Position numbers and translations under genes: made by a program
The notes under the pieces: model-generated
Told to the model about the DNA's origin: nothing
Seen by the model: the letters and a program-made list of their open reading frames with translations, nothing else
Database searches by the model: none
NCBI GenBank assembly: GCA_905250125.1
Contig: CAJNOL010000064.1
Span: forward strand, 242,782 to 306,781
Reading direction: 5' to 3'
From: Rotaria sordida
Taxonomy: Eukaryota > Rotifera > Eurotatoria > Philodinida > Philodinidae
Length of the DNA stretch: 64,000 nt
Shown: positions 44,898-57,412 of the stretch, piece after piece
Layout: each line of letters opens with the position of its first letter
Position numbering within the stretch: position 1 is the first letter of the stretch

Positions 44898-46701
44898 ATG
44901 TTTTTATATTACTTAAAATATCGTCGAAATTCTATTAAATCAATAACATCTAGTGTATTATTCATTTTATTTCGTTGGCATCAACGTATTCATTTATTTA
45001 TATTTATAACTGTTTTATTCATAGTTAGTTTAATATCTTATTATAAACCATTTGGTCTTCTATATAATTTAAAACATATTCGACCTGAAAGTTTATCTAC
45101 TGTACCTATACGTAATGATTTAATAAATAAACAAAAACAAGAACAACAACAAGCTTATGAATGGCTTAATAATTTTTTGAAAAATTCTAAATATTATTCA
45201 GATATTATTTCAAATCAAACTGATCAATCACGTTTTTATGATTTTATTCAAATAAAAAATATTAATTCAACTTTATCATCCTATAAATTATTCGATAAAC
45301 CTAAACAAATATTATTCAATAATCATACAATTATCAATGATCATATTATTATTTCAATTTTATATAGTCTACAAGATGCAGATCATCGTGATGGTAAATT
45401 TTATGTTGGTCAAGTACTTTATCAACTTTTAAAAAATTATCATTCACGTTTTATAATCACATTATGTGAAAATGGTAATCAAAGTAATAAAATATCAGAT
45501 GATATTAAATTAATTCGACGTTTAGTACCAGTTTTTATTATTAATACAATTGATTCCGATGAAATAATCGATATATATGAAAGAGAAAAACAAGCACATT
45601 TACAATGTATTCTAGCTAATTTTCAATCATTTCCAAATGTTAATTATTTTTTACTATTACAAGACGATGCACAACCAATTGGTGATGATTTTTATCTTCG
45701 TTTTCTATCATTAATTGATTATCGTATTAAACAACAATGGCCATCAAATGGTTATAGAAAACAACCAGCTTTTCTTAAAATTTATCATCCAAGATGGTTA
45801 ATTGGTTATTTACATCCATCATTTTATATTATCGTACAATTAATTGCAACAGGTCTTCTTCTTACATTTATTTCTTTTATTTGCTTTAATTTATTCCAAA
45901 TCATTAAACAGGTTGGTTAAACTACAATAACAAACTTTTATTTCATAGTGTACATATGTGTTACATAGAATAAATAATAAAATGATTATTTTATCTAGAC
46001 TTGTGAAATATTTAAAAATTATGTTTTTGATACATACTTTCATTTATTTTCTTCTTATATAGATAATAATTGGTTTTTTAACTAACATTGTTAAATTTTT
46101 CTAAGCTATATATAAAGAATGAAAATTGATTAATCTAGAAACTAACTGAGTTCTTCTGAGTTTATGTTTTTAATTTTTGGGTTTATTACTAATATTTGAT
46201 ATTGAAATTATTATTTTATTCAAGGGTAACAATACTAATCCTTATAATTCTATAAATAATATTAATCAATTATGGTTGCAACACTATGGTGCATTATCAT
46301 TAAGTAATAATATTACATTTATCAATCGTCTTATTTCTAGTAATTTAAATCAAATTTATTTTATATATTACTTTCTTCTTATAACACTTGCACTTATTTT
46401 ACTTAATCATTCTAATGTATCATGGACATGGCGTTCATTACATCCATCATTTTATGCTATTTATCCAGCACCATCATGTTGTATACCAGGCGTAGTCTAT
46501 TTTCGACAAACATATATACAAGTTATTGATTATTTAAATAGTGTTAAATGTCATAATGGATATGCGATTGATACAGCATTTGATGATTTACCAAAACGAA
46601 TATCTCTACAAACATATCTTGTCGAACCAAATTTAGTTCATCACGTTGGTTTATATTCAAGACTTCGACATACGTATATCAATCCCTATTTACTCGATTA
46701 A
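44898..46701 (+). CDS. PGAP4: PGAP4/TMEM246-like GPI-glycan glycosyltransferase
   Basis: Two exons, 44898-45911 and 46225-46701, join in phase 0 (..IIKQ|GNNTNPYN..) for about 496 aa; human PGAP4 is about 400. It has an N-terminal membrane helix (IHLFIFITVLFIVSLISYY), a GT-A-like region with the DXD-type motif LLLQDDAQP (D256, D257), then a pair of membrane helices (SFYIIVQLIATGLLLTFISF and IYFIYYFLLITLALILL) inserted into the catalytic domain, and the family end PAPSCCIPGVVYFRQ, GYAIDTAFDDLP and LVEPNLVHHVGLYSRLR. The three-helix topology with a transmembrane hairpin inside the enzyme is typical of PGAP4. In mammals PGAP4 adds the GalNAc side chain to GPI anchors in the Golgi. The start was placed at the first ATG; earlier codons in the frame are not ATG. 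The intron is 313 bases. Confidence 0.88.
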
Positions 46702-48266
46702 TTAATGTGAATTCATGGATATTGTGATAAACAAATTAAAATCCTGATCAGATATTTGCTTTGTTTTTTGCTTCTTTATTTATTCATATAAATGAAAAAC
46801 AAATTAGATTTAAGATGATTTGTCTTTCAATCTGTGGTAGAGTATTTTTTTTTAAGCACACGAAATGTAACACCGAATTTTAAAAATCCAATATATAATC
46901 GCTGTTTTGTAAAATATGAATGACACTTAATATCACTATTCATCACTGTTTAACTATAGATAGACTATTGATAAATCTGAATAGACGTATGCTGATCAAT
47001 ATATGAATGTATTTGTCATCATAACTAATATTCGCTTCATATTCAATAAATTGACGAGACATTATTGATTTCTGAACTATAACTCACATGAAATCATAAC
47101 GTCTACTAACAGACGTTCAAATGTTACGATCTAATCTAAACCAATCAGTAGCTTACAGGATTTATATTTGTTTTTTTTTTTGATAAATTCCGTAATAGAT
47201 CTTATTATCATACTGCAGGAACAAGACTAAAGACAAGTACTTCGCTGAGAAGGAGGGCGAGAATGATACTTAAGCCGGGCAAATAGCTGAAAGCTAACCA
47301 GGACTCGAAATGAGCGTGGCGATTCTAAACTTTTGTTGGGTCATCAGGCTTAAATTTTATTAATCGGTCAAAAAACACTAAAATCAATTGAAATCTATCT
47401 TTGAAGTTGAAAAGTCAGAATGAAATAGCGTCATTTTAATCGATTTTATTCTGATTTTTCGTCAAAATTTCTTACATGTGTTTTACACTTCCCAACTGAT
47501 AACAATCAGAACTGTTTTATTATGCAAACATTTTGAAAGTTTCATTTAGCTAATAAATAACAACAGAATATTTACTCGATTAAATGACATTCCTTATCTA
47601 CATACAAGCTCGAGTGCACTATCAACTGCATTAAGTGACATGGGTTTTATTGAAGTAGAATAGTATTAACTGTGTAACTAAAATAGTAACTGATTTAACT
47701 GTTTGAAATTGATCAATGAGCATTTTACTCGTGAAAGCTAATGATAATAAATGATAGCCTTCAAGAAGTTCGAGTACTAGTGATAGTGCCATTGTCAGCT
47801 AGACCAAACCACGTCATCAAAAAATATCCTGATTTCGAGGTTCAGGACTGACTCCTCAGAGCTATGGCTCTCTTTTAATCACTCCGTCGCCAAAAAAAAA
47901 AACAAATCTCAGTAGCCTCACAGTCTCAATAAAAGTAATAATTTTTTTATTGAATAAACATTCAACAAATGATTGCTACAAAGATAACTGTTATCACTCA
48001 TCTCATTTTGAAGTTTCATTATTAAAAAGAATTTTTGCAAACTTATTTATTAATCATATTTTATTCAGATAATCTTACAAAATAAAATTCTTCATATTGC
48101 ACTAATATATTATTATTATTCATACTATAGCGTCATCTATGAAACTCCATATTATATTCCAATACGTCAATAATAATCCAGATGCTTTTGGACTTGTCTT
48201 ATGTTGTTTTTTTTTAATTTCATTCCATAAATATCGGATATTCTTTAGATGTTATTATTAAAATAG
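46702..48266. other. Intergenic region between PGAP4-like and Orai genes
   Basis: No supported coding sequence. The part just before Orai (48180-48248) is pyrimidine-rich and ends CTTTAG at 48248, a possible trans-splice acceptor. ATG TTA TTA TTA AAA TAG at 48249-48266 is a five-codon in-frame upstream ORF whose stop abuts the Orai ATG. Confidence 0.5.
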
Positions 48267-49025
48267 ATGAAAGAAAGAATGAAAATAGAACAAATTCATA
48301 CAAAACAACTATTAAGAGAACGGCGTCTTTTATTTACCAAAGCCAAATTAAAAGCTGTTTCACGTACAAGTGCTCTACTATCTGGTTTTGCTATGGTCAG
48401 TGTCTATTGTGGGTACTTGATTCACAACAGAGAAAAAAAAACTAATATAATTTACGAGTATTTTTCATTATTTCTTTTTTACAGGTTGCTATGGTGGAAG
48501 TGTCATTAGATGATCATAAACAATCGAAAGCATCAGTACCTTTAGTTACCACCTATTCAATACTAACATGTCTTGTAGTGGGTGTACATCTTTTAGCTTT
48601 GATGATAAGTACATGTATATTACCACTAGTAGAATCTGGTGATCTTCTTGTTTATGAAGATTATGAAACAATGCATATATATGTTGAACTTGCCTGGGTT
48701 TTAAGTACTGGATTTGGTAAAAAAAATTATTCTTTTTTTTTCTTTCTTTGAGAACGTAAAAATCTTTAATTTATTTAATTTAGGAATATTTTTATTCCTA
48801 TTAGAAATTGCTGTTGTATGTTGGGTGAAATTTTTTATTTTAATGCGTCCAGCAGCTATTGCAGCAACAATGATTATTGTGCCAGTTATTATATTATTTT
48901 CTATATTTTCATTACATTTTTATCGACGTATTGTAGTGCATAAATTAAGTCATCATAAGAATGAATTAGATCAAATTGAAATTCAATTAACGACTGTAAA
49001 ACCTTCAATAGTTAATAATATTTGA
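48267..49025 (+). CDS. ORAI: Orai-type store-operated calcium channel
   Basis: Three exons, 48267-48395, 48485-48716 and 48784-49025, in phase; 603 bases, 200 aa. Orai forms the hexameric pore of the CRAC channel in the plasma membrane, opened by STIM in the ER. The family signature is nearly intact: the basic pre-helix stretch KAKLKAVSRTSALLSGFAM runs into helix 1 with VAMVEV, where E48 corresponds to the selectivity-filter Glu of Orai1. Helix 2 carries HLLALMISTCILP, helix 3 FLFLLEIAVVCWVKF (E128, matching the conserved Glu) and helix 4 a long hydrophobic run ending FYRRIVVHK. The N-terminus before the basic stretch is only about 23 residues and the helix 3-4 loop is short, so this is a compact Orai. 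STUB1 follows on the same strand 186 bases after the stop. Confidence 0.95.
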
Positions 49026-49211
49026 ATGAATAAAAATTTTAAAAAAAAAGAATCTCATTGCTTTCTGTTATATTGATATCTTCAGTTCATTAAGTTATTA
49101 TCTTATCTGATCTTGTTTTTCTTTTATTATTATTTTTATTGCTTTTCTTCTTTCATAAATATTTTTGTCTTTAGATGCATCTTTTTTTTTTAAAATTGAA
49201 ATGTTACAACG
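49026..49211 (+). promoter_or_regulatory. Orai-STUB1 intercistronic region
   Basis: It contains AATAAAAA at 49027 (possible polyadenylation signal), a pyrimidine-rich stretch (49110-49172) and CTTTAG ending at 49174, 38 bases before the STUB1 ATG. This is the layout of a trans-spliced downstream cistron, although independent promoters are also possible. Confidence 0.4.
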
Positions 49212-52090
49212 ATGACTGCTGAAAAAGGAGAAGCAATCAAAGAAAAAGGTCAGCATTGAAATAAAGTCTTTTTATATCATCGTTATGTATGTCATAATTG
49301 TAGATTTAGTATTGCAAGAATATTCGTTGAACTTTTTTTCTTTTTTTGTTAAAAAATTTAATAAGATATTTAAATAACTAATTTGTGACACAAGAACGAA
49401 TATACTTCAGCTTTTGTCAAATTCAAATTAAACCGATATTAAGTACAAAGAATAGAATATCAACAAATATCATTCAATCTTCTTTTAAATATACAGGATT
49501 TATATAACAGATAGTCTCTAGAATTTGTACCTTCTGCTGATTTATAGATAGGTTCTGGTAACAATTAGTAAAAAAAAGAGTTGTGCAACACTAACTCGAG
49601 TTTCAATTAATTCTCTGTTAGATCAAATATAGAAAATGTTATTGTTACTCTGTTAAACAGTACAGTACTTGTATCATATTTAACAATACAATTATGTTCG
49701 AAGTATAGTTTTGCCTAGAACTTCGACAGAATTGAAGTCACCGAATTCAAATTCTTTTATTCTTACATGGCATCAACTTTATTCTTCATGTACTAAGTAA
49801 TGAACAAAAAAATTGAAAAAACGTTCGATATTATCTTCAACATGTAGCCATTGTTGTTTAGGATTTTTTCATCAAAACATTTCCGATGATATTGTGATTA
49901 CGAACGACAGTGATGTTATTCGTTTTCTACTTTTATCATTAATATGTTGTATCAACGTATTAAGATTTGTTTGTGAAAACTGTAATTAGTTGACCATTTC
50001 AGAATTCAAACTGGTCGAAGTCGAGTTTTGAAGTCAAAACGTTTGACTTTGAAGATCACTAGCTGAAAGTTGTTTTTTGTATTAACAGCCATATGACCAG
50101 AGATAAAACCGGCCTATCTGATCCACTCAGACTGGTTCTATCTCTGCATATAATCTTTAGAATCAGACCAAGATTGTACATAAAAATCTTTTTTTTTTGA
50201 CTTGACGAGGAAAGTCCTCCAACTGAATAATCGTTTTTGAGTCAGAACTATGTGCTTCATGTAGACCCTAATGAGATATAAATACCCTGAAAAGAATTTG
50301 TGCTCTTAGTTTACTACTGCGAAGATATCACATTTTTACAATATTTTTTTAAATAAATGCCGTAGTTCACTTTATGAAGGCGAGAAAAACTGATTTTCAA
50401 AAGAGACAGGGCTTACTGACAATAGTTCATTTGGAAAGTTTTTAGATCTTTTCATTACTCCTGTTCCGAGATATGTCTATGATGAAAGTATGTCTTTTAT
50501 ATCGTTTATATACACTGGTAGATTCAATGTTCCTATTTCAACATAGGAGTAAATCAAAAGATCTGAAACTTTCATAAAAATCTATCTATCATTAAGTCTT
50601 GTCGCTTTCAAAAGTTAGTTTTTCTGGTCTTCCTGAGCCGGACCATGGTATTTACTTAGAAAAATATCGTAAGAATATCGTAACTTCGTAGCAATAAGTT
50701 AAGGACCCGAACTCTTTCGAGGACATTCAAAAATCATTTAGATCTATATGATATACATAGCGTCGACTCAAAAGCCATTAACCAATTAGGAGATTTCCCT
50801 CATGAGACATATGGTAAACATACTTACAGGATAATTCCATTACACAAGCGAAGTATATCAAAAAACACAGTATAGACCTATTCTCAGCATGATAATGTCA
50901 AAGAAAATTGTCATTAGAATTCAGATACGAAACATAATATAGCGATTTTTGTTTTGTTTTATAGGCAATAAACATTTTTTACAAAGAAAATATAATGATG
51001 CTATTCATTGTTATAATCAAGCATTAAAACAAAATGGTGAAAAAGCAATTTATTATGTTAATCGAGCATTATGTTATATAAAATTAAAACAGTGGGATAA
51101 AGTTTATCAAGATGCTCGTCATTGTCTTGATCTTGATCCAAATTACATTAAAGCTCATGCATATTTAGGTCAATATTATATTGAACAACAACGATATGAT
51201 GAGGCAATAACATGTTTTAAACAAGCACTTGAATTAAGCAAAGTTTGTTGTCATCTTTTTTTTTTTTTTTTTTTTTTACAAAAATCTTTCAACATAGAAA
51301 TCATAAATATTCTATATTTATTTTAATTAGATTCAAAATAAAAATTTCGGTGATGAAATTCAACGATTATTACGTTATGCACAAAAACGTCGTTTTTCTC
51401 TTATGGAACAAAAACGTATTGAAAATGAAATAAGTTTACAAACATATCTTCGTTCATTAATACAATCTGATAAAGAACGACGTATGCAATTAAATATTGA
51501 AAAATATTTAGAAGAAAAAGATTCAACACAATCATCAACAAATAGTCTTTCGATTTTAAAATATTATTTATCAAAAATGACAAATCATCATAATCAACAA
51601 ACAACAACAAATTTGAGTTCATTTGTTTCTGTTAGTCCAAAAATAACAACAACAAATAATAGTGAAACAAATATTGTTATTGATCAACAACTTGAACAAG
51701 CATTACATGAAATAGAACAATCAACAGATCAATCATTAAATGAAATGAATAATTTATTTAATGAAGTTGATATAAGAAGAAAACGACGTGAAATACCTGA
51801 ATATTTAACATGTAAACTTTGCTATGATCTTATGAGAGATCCAGTTATTACACCATGTAAATAAAAAAAATAAAAAATAAAATATTTTATCTACTTTGTT
51901 TTTTTTTTGTTTAGTTGGTATTACTTATTGCCGATCATGTATTGAAGAAAATCTCTATAAAGTTAGTCATCTTGATCCAATTGCTAATAAACCACTTGTC
52001 GTCGAACAACTTGTTAATAATCTTGTACTTAAAGAAATAGTTGAAAAATTTATTAAAGAAAATGAATGGGTTAATTCCGAATGTTTTTAG
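49212..52090 (+). CDS. STUB1: STUB1/CHIP E3 ubiquitin ligase
   Basis: Four exons, 49212-49248, 50965-51242, 51331-51856 and 51915-52090, total 1017 bases (338 aa; human CHIP 303). CHIP links Hsp70/Hsp90 to ubiquitination of misfolded clients in the cytosol. The N-terminus MTAEKGEAIKEKGNKHF opens three TPR repeats (about 13-105: NDAIHCYNQALKQN, YYVNRALCYIKLKQW, AYLGQYYIEQQRYDEAI), followed by a charged coiled coil (RLLRYAQKRR..EQKRIENE). A Ser/Thr/Asn-rich insertion (about 190-235) explains the extra length. The C-terminal U-box reads EIPEYLTCKLCYDLMRDPVI, then PFGITYCRSCIEENL and NLVLKEIVEKFIKENEWV. Intron 1 (1.7 kb) contains a palindromic element; the other two are 88 and 58 bases, one with a long T run. 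Confidence 0.95.
50275..50720. repeat. Palindromic element in STUB1 intron 1
   Basis: CTTAGTTTACTACTGCGAAG near 50308 pairs with CTTCGTAGCAATAAGTTAAG near 50685; GGAAAGTTTTTAGATCTTTT near 50431 pairs with AAAAGATCTGAAACTTTCAT near 50556. Related to 40360-41120 but without the 290-base insertion found there, so it represents the uninterrupted form of the family. Confidence 0.75.
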
Positions 52091-53733
52091 AAGATCAACA
52101 ACCAACATAGACATTTGTATTCTATAATAAAAACAGTTTTTTTTTGTATATACATTATATATATATATATATATATTTGACAAGAGATGGATAAGTAAAA
52201 GGAAAGAGAAAAATAAATAAGAACAATATATGTATGTGTTTGTTGATCATCAAATAAAATATTTTATCAATTAGAAATGAAATACTTGTTTAGTTTATTT
52301 AAAACTGAATAATTATGTATAATGATGCAAAGATAATTTTTTCTCGAAAGTTTAAATCTTCTATTGTTTGGAATCAATATAATTATATTTAACTATATCC
52401 TTAATTAGCTTAGCGACTGTATCAATGAATATATATTCTAAAGGTGATGTTGACAGATTATAGTTTGTCCTTAAAATTTTGATATTCATATATTGGTACA
52501 GTTGATAGATTAATCAAAGTTTGTTATAACAATTAGTCATGTTTGTTTATTATTCTACTTAGCAACAATACTTTAATCCATGATTGTTAAATACTTACAT
52601 GTTTGCAAGTTATTTTATTTAAAAAAAAACCTAGGAATACATAGTTAGAAATATAATGTAATCGATAGATGTCTCGAATATAAAATCGAATGATTATCTA
52701 ATACGACAAGTCTGTATAGATTGAATTTTTATCTGTGGTGATGACAATAAAAATTCTGCGTTTAGATTTAACTCTTATCTGTTGAGTTTATAGTCATGTA
52801 CATTATCAAGAATTCTTTGAAACTTATTAATCATCTATTAATAGAAGATTTATATTGATTATTTTTATGAAAATGCTTGATAATTACATAGGTAGAAATA
52901 AGATTCTATATGGTTTATTCAATTAATTCATCTCAAGAATTGTCTTGTATATATAAATTTTCGTAAATCCTACTTTGATCGAAAAACAAAATATGAGAAA
53001 AATGCCGGAAGTCAAAATGCCACACATCGAAATGTCGAAAAAGAAGATGATGATAGCTTAAAATGTCAAAAGATAGGTATGTTGACTTATTCAAACATCG
53101 AAATAATACAAATTATTATTTATAATTGATGATAAAGGATTCAATATGTGTGTGGGTAAAAGTAAAGAGAACATACACACTCACTGTTCCTTACCAATAG
53201 TCTGATAGTATCATCTTCGTTTTAGAGATTGATTGTTTAGGTTTCTGTTTTTCATGTTAATAATTTCAAATATTAGAATTATCAGAAGACCGTAGAAGAT
53301 TTCGATATTAGCTAGGTAAATCTAAATGTTTTCGTTCTACATCCTTTTTTTTCCTTTCTTATCTACAATAATGCTTTAGAAAAAAAAAATAATTTATGCT
53401 CATTATAAGAACCTTCAATGGTAAAACTAATGTCTACAATCGAATGAAGATTATAGTAGATCATGATTATTTGCTATAAACTTATTGATGACGACTTTTT
53501 TTTATCTGCTGCATCGATCGTAAAGCATGTCCTCACGTAAAATGCTAAAAAGAAAAACAAGACTATATATATTACTCTAACAAATCATCTACCTATTCGA
53601 TATCAAAAGCAATTAAGTCATAAAACAAAAAAAAAATCATTATTTTCTCTAAAACTTCTATTATTATTATTGTTCTTTACGACAACAAGAATAACATCAG
53701 CTATTTCTTTTCCTTTAGAGTCGATTTTCAAAT
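52091..53733. other. Intergenic region between STUB1 and the aminopeptidase gene
   Basis: STUB1's 3' flank has AATAAAA near 52124 and a TA tract at 52155-52176. Around 52995-53075 there is a short degenerate array of an AAAATGYCRRAAGTC-like unit (AAATGCCGGAAGTC, AAATGCCACACATC, AAATGTCGAAAAAG, AAATGTCAAAAGAT). The region ends with the pyrimidine-rich tract TTCTTTTCCTTTAG (53705-53718), 15 bases before the next ATG. No gene seen. Confidence 0.5.
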
Positions 53734-56530
53734 ATGTTTGTCTTCATATTAATTCTAATAATATTCAGTAGTTCATTCGTCAATGGAGCCGATCAGAATA
53801 CGTGTACCCCAAATTCAATACAAAAGAATACATCAACGATTTTAAGTAATCTTCGTCGAGAAATGCAAAATGAAGGTATTGGTATATATGTTATTTTTTC
53901 TGATGATGAACACGGTAGTGAATATACACAACTGTATGATAGACGTCGTGATTGGATTACAGGATTTAGTGGTTCAGCAGGAATAGCAGTCGTTTCTTTG
54001 CGAACAGCAGCATTATGGACAGATAGCCGATATTTTACTCAAGCTGAAGAACAACTTGATTGTGCAAATTGGCTTTTGATGAGAGATAGAAATCCCGGTG
54101 TACCAACTCTTATTAATTGGTTAGTTTCCGAAGCAAATCAAACAGCATTAGTAAGATTTCATATTTGATATTATTTGTTAAATGTATTTAACATATATTT
54201 ATTTCAATTCTTATCTTTATTAGCCACCAGGGACTACAACTGTATTCACTACAACATCATGGTGGACATCTGCTAATACTGCATTAAAAGAAATTGGAAA
54301 AGAACTTCGTCCCGTTAATGATCTAGTCGATCGTATTTGGCCAGCTGGTGAACGACCAAATCAATCACAAAATTCAATTGTTACTCATGAAATTCAATAT
54401 GCAGGAGAGACCGTCGCTCAAAAATTAAATCGTACAACAAATGAAATTAAACGACGTGGTGCAACAACAACTGTTATAAATGCTCTAGATGAAATTGCAT
54501 GGCTATTCAATTTACGTGGCTCTGACATTCCATATAATCCTTTTTTTAAATCATATGCTATAGTACATGCTAATTATGAAGTTAATCAACCTGAGTTATT
54601 TGTTAATTTATCACAACTCAATACTAATCAACATCCTCCGGGTGTTCGTCTATTTGATTATTCCATGTTTTGGTCACGTTTAAATATAACAGCTACCGAT
54701 ACAAATATTAGTAGAATTTGGGTGAGTGCTAAAGTATCACAAGCTATATTAAGTTTGATACCTAATAATAAACTCTTATTGCCATTATCAAATTCACCTG
54801 TACAACGTATAAAAGCAAGAAAAAATCCAATAGAACGAAAAGGAATGCAAGATTGTCAAATACGTGATTCCATTGCTCGTATGAAACATCTTGGATGGCT
54901 TGAACAACAATTGAATGATGGAAAATCTGTCAATGAAACACAATCATCTGAACAATTACTTGTTTATCAAAAACAACAAGTTATATTTCAATTTCCAAGT
55001 TTTCGAACTATATCAGCATCGGGTGATCGAGCAGCTATAATTCACTATTCAGCAACGCCAGACAAGGCTCGATTAATTACTAAAAATGAAGTTTATTTAC
55101 TTGATGTAAGTGTCAATATTTGATCTATATTTTTTATAAATAAAAACAAAAGGACTTGTACTCTAGGCTGGTAGTCAATATCTTGATTGTACAACAGATA
55201 TAACACGAACACATCATTTTGGCAGTCCAAAAAATCTAGAAAAACGTGCTTATACACGTGTACTTCAAGGTGTACTTGATATTGCTGATGCTGTTTTTCC
55301 TACTGGAACATATGGTCGATCACTTGATCATCTTGGTCGTATGCATTTGTATAGAGATGGCATGACCTTTGGACATGGAATAGGGTTTGTATAATTTTAT
55401 TGTTTTATTAACGTACTATCTTTGAATTTTTTATATCATTGTGAAACTCACATCTATTTTCGAAGAAAATTATGAGTGGAAGTTTTAAGTTGAAGTTTTG
55501 CGGTTCTCCTCTCTCATTTATAGATTTTAACAACCGGGATTAAATATGCTAAACGACATCAGTAGCGAGGTTCTGACGAAGTTTTTGATTTTTTTGCACA
55601 GATAAACGATTGTATGATATATATTCAAGGACGATGTTTTAATTTTCTACAGCTGTCCTATGACCAACACAAAAGCGTGTAAAAAAAAAGAAAACAAAAT
55701 TTCTATTCGAAATGTAGAAATAAAAAAAAAAACATAATGTTTGCTCACAATTGATTATCGTTGGAAAAGAACTATCGTCTTGTTAAGAGTTTATATTTTG
55801 TGTATTTTGTATTAGAATAGTGAACCTAAAGAAGACATGTGAGTTCCACCTTTTTCAGTTCCAAAGAGGTTACGCTAACAACTGGTTTTTTTTCTTTTAT
55901 AGTCATGGTATTGGTCATTTTTTGAGTGTACATGAAGGTCCACAACGCATTGCATCTGCCTACAGTCAATATGAAGAAGCATTAGCTGATGAAATGTTTA
56001 TTTCTAATGAACCTGGATTTTATAAACCAGATGACTTTGGTATTCGTATAGAAGATGATATTGAAGTTGTATTAGCAAACAAGAGTACATATGACAATAC
56101 ACAATATCTACGTTTTAATACAATTACACTTTTACCATACGAACGTTCATTGATTGATGTTACATTATTAACAAATGCACAGTTAAATACTATTAATCAA
56201 TATCATACAAAAGTGGCACAAGTTTTAGAACCATTACTTTCAGGCGATGAGGCAGCTTTAAATGCATTGCGTTCTCGTACGGCAAGAATAGATCTTCCAT
56301 CAACAACAACCTCGAATTCACCTTCATCAACAACAACCTCGAATTCACCTTCATCAACAACAACCTCGAATTCACCTTCATCAACAACAACCTCGAATTC
56401 ACCTTCATCAGCAACAACCTCGAATCCACCTTCATCAACAACAACCTCAACGTCACCTAATAGAGCATTTATGAGCATTAGTTCACCATCTCTAATAACT
56501 TTCGTTTTGATTTTAATACATTTATTTTAA
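53734..56530 (+). CDS. XPNPEP2: Secreted, probably GPI-anchored Xaa-Pro aminopeptidase (XPNPEP2-like)
   Basis: Four exons, 53734-54150, 54224-55105, 55167-55384 and 55903-56530, total 2145 bases (714 aa). The enzyme removes the N-terminal residue from peptides with proline second, using two metal ions. The signal peptide is MFVFILILIIFSSSFVNG. Creatinase-like N-terminal domains (DRRDWITGFSGSAG, ALWTDSRYF; then INALDEIAWLFNLRG) precede the pita-bread catalytic domain. Its five metal ligands are visible: D433 and D444 (LLDAGSQYLDCTTDITRT), H507 (GHGIGHGIGHF), E542 (ISNEPGFY) and E556 (GIRIEDDIE). The GHGIG/HGIGH junction is rebuilt across the last intron in phase 2. A Ser/Thr/Asn/Pro repeat stalk (56300-56460) and a hydrophobic end (LITFVLILIHLF) indicate a GPI anchor signal, as in XPNPEP2. 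The many Asn-x-Ser/Thr sites fit a glycosylated ectoenzyme. Confidence 0.93.
56300..56460 (+). repeat. 27-bp coding tandem repeat (Ser/Thr stalk)
   Basis: Five near-identical 27-base units, each beginning TCAACAACAACCTCGAATTC (the fifth slightly changed), plus a partial sixth encode the nonapeptide STTTSNSPS. The first four are almost identical, implying recent expansion or homogenisation. The product is an extended, probably O-glycosylated stalk before the GPI signal. Open frames on the opposite strand here are shadows of the repeat. Confidence 0.9.
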
Positions 56531-56840
56531 AAACATAAACATTATACAATAACTGACAATTTTATTTGGAATAAAAATTTGATTATGAGCTTTGTTCTAG
56601 ATATGCTTACATCACTTTAGATCGGATGAAAGGAATTGATATTATTATTTTTTTTGTTTTTGATAACTCTTCGTTTTTCAGATGATAAAGTATAATAACA
56701 TCGGTTTGTCTATTGCTATCTAGATACGACATCTGTAGATCAAAGAACAAAGACAATCCACCAATCATGTGTCATAATATTCATTTTTATAATTATCAGT
56801 CATATATATATATTTATCTGTACTGATTTTGTTATTTTTA

Positions 56841-57356
56841 TTAGTTGCATCTATTAATTTCTTGTTCATGTATAACAACACAACAAGATAAATTTTTCCA
56901 ATAGTTAATTTGTGTTTGCGTTAAACATTGATCTCGCCATTGTTTTGAATGTCTACAACAACATCGTATTGGTATAGGTAATGTTACATTCGATAATGAA
57001 TATCGTTTTGATGTTATAGGCAATGCAGCTAATTCTGGTACACTAGATTCAGCTACTTTATCATATGTCACAAAGCTTTGCTTTCGCGATAGGTTTATTT
57101 TTGTGTGTGACTATGGTCGATAATCATGTGTATATGTAGTAAATAAGGGCCAGTAAGGACGTCTTTGATTGCTTTTGAATAATATTTGTATTTTAGAATT
57201 ATCAAATTTTGAAGAAGAAAAATTGTTAACTATCTGATATAGTTGATTTTGTTTAGAATTCGATGAATTGAAAGTTTGTAATTGTAAAGGTAAACATTGT
57301 GAACGATACGATTCATAACGAGGATAATGAGAACGAAGTGTAAAAACATTAACCAT
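56841..57356 (-). CDS. Doubtful small protein gene (two frame pieces)
   Basis: Two adjacent minus-strand frames: 57356-57111 (MVNVFTLRSHYPRYESYRSQ...) and 57071-56841 (FVTYDKVAESSVPEL..., with RCCCRHSKQWRDQCL and NLSCCVVIHEQEINRC near its end). A 36-base intron (GTCACA...GCAAAG, about 57111-57076) would join them in phase, which is unusually short; a frameshift is the alternative. The Cys-rich second piece and codon use hint at a real gene, with about 160 aa. No signal peptide and no family recognised. Confidence 0.35.
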
Positions 57357-57412
57357 ATTTTTATTATGAGATATAGATCAGAAAAGAGTAACTCATAGTT
57401 ACAAGAAAACAA

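Noticed and set aside
56193..56478. Two overlapping minus-strand frames with regular Val/Leu-rich repeats
   Set aside because: They are reverse-strand shadows of the 27-bp coding repeat in the aminopeptidase gene.
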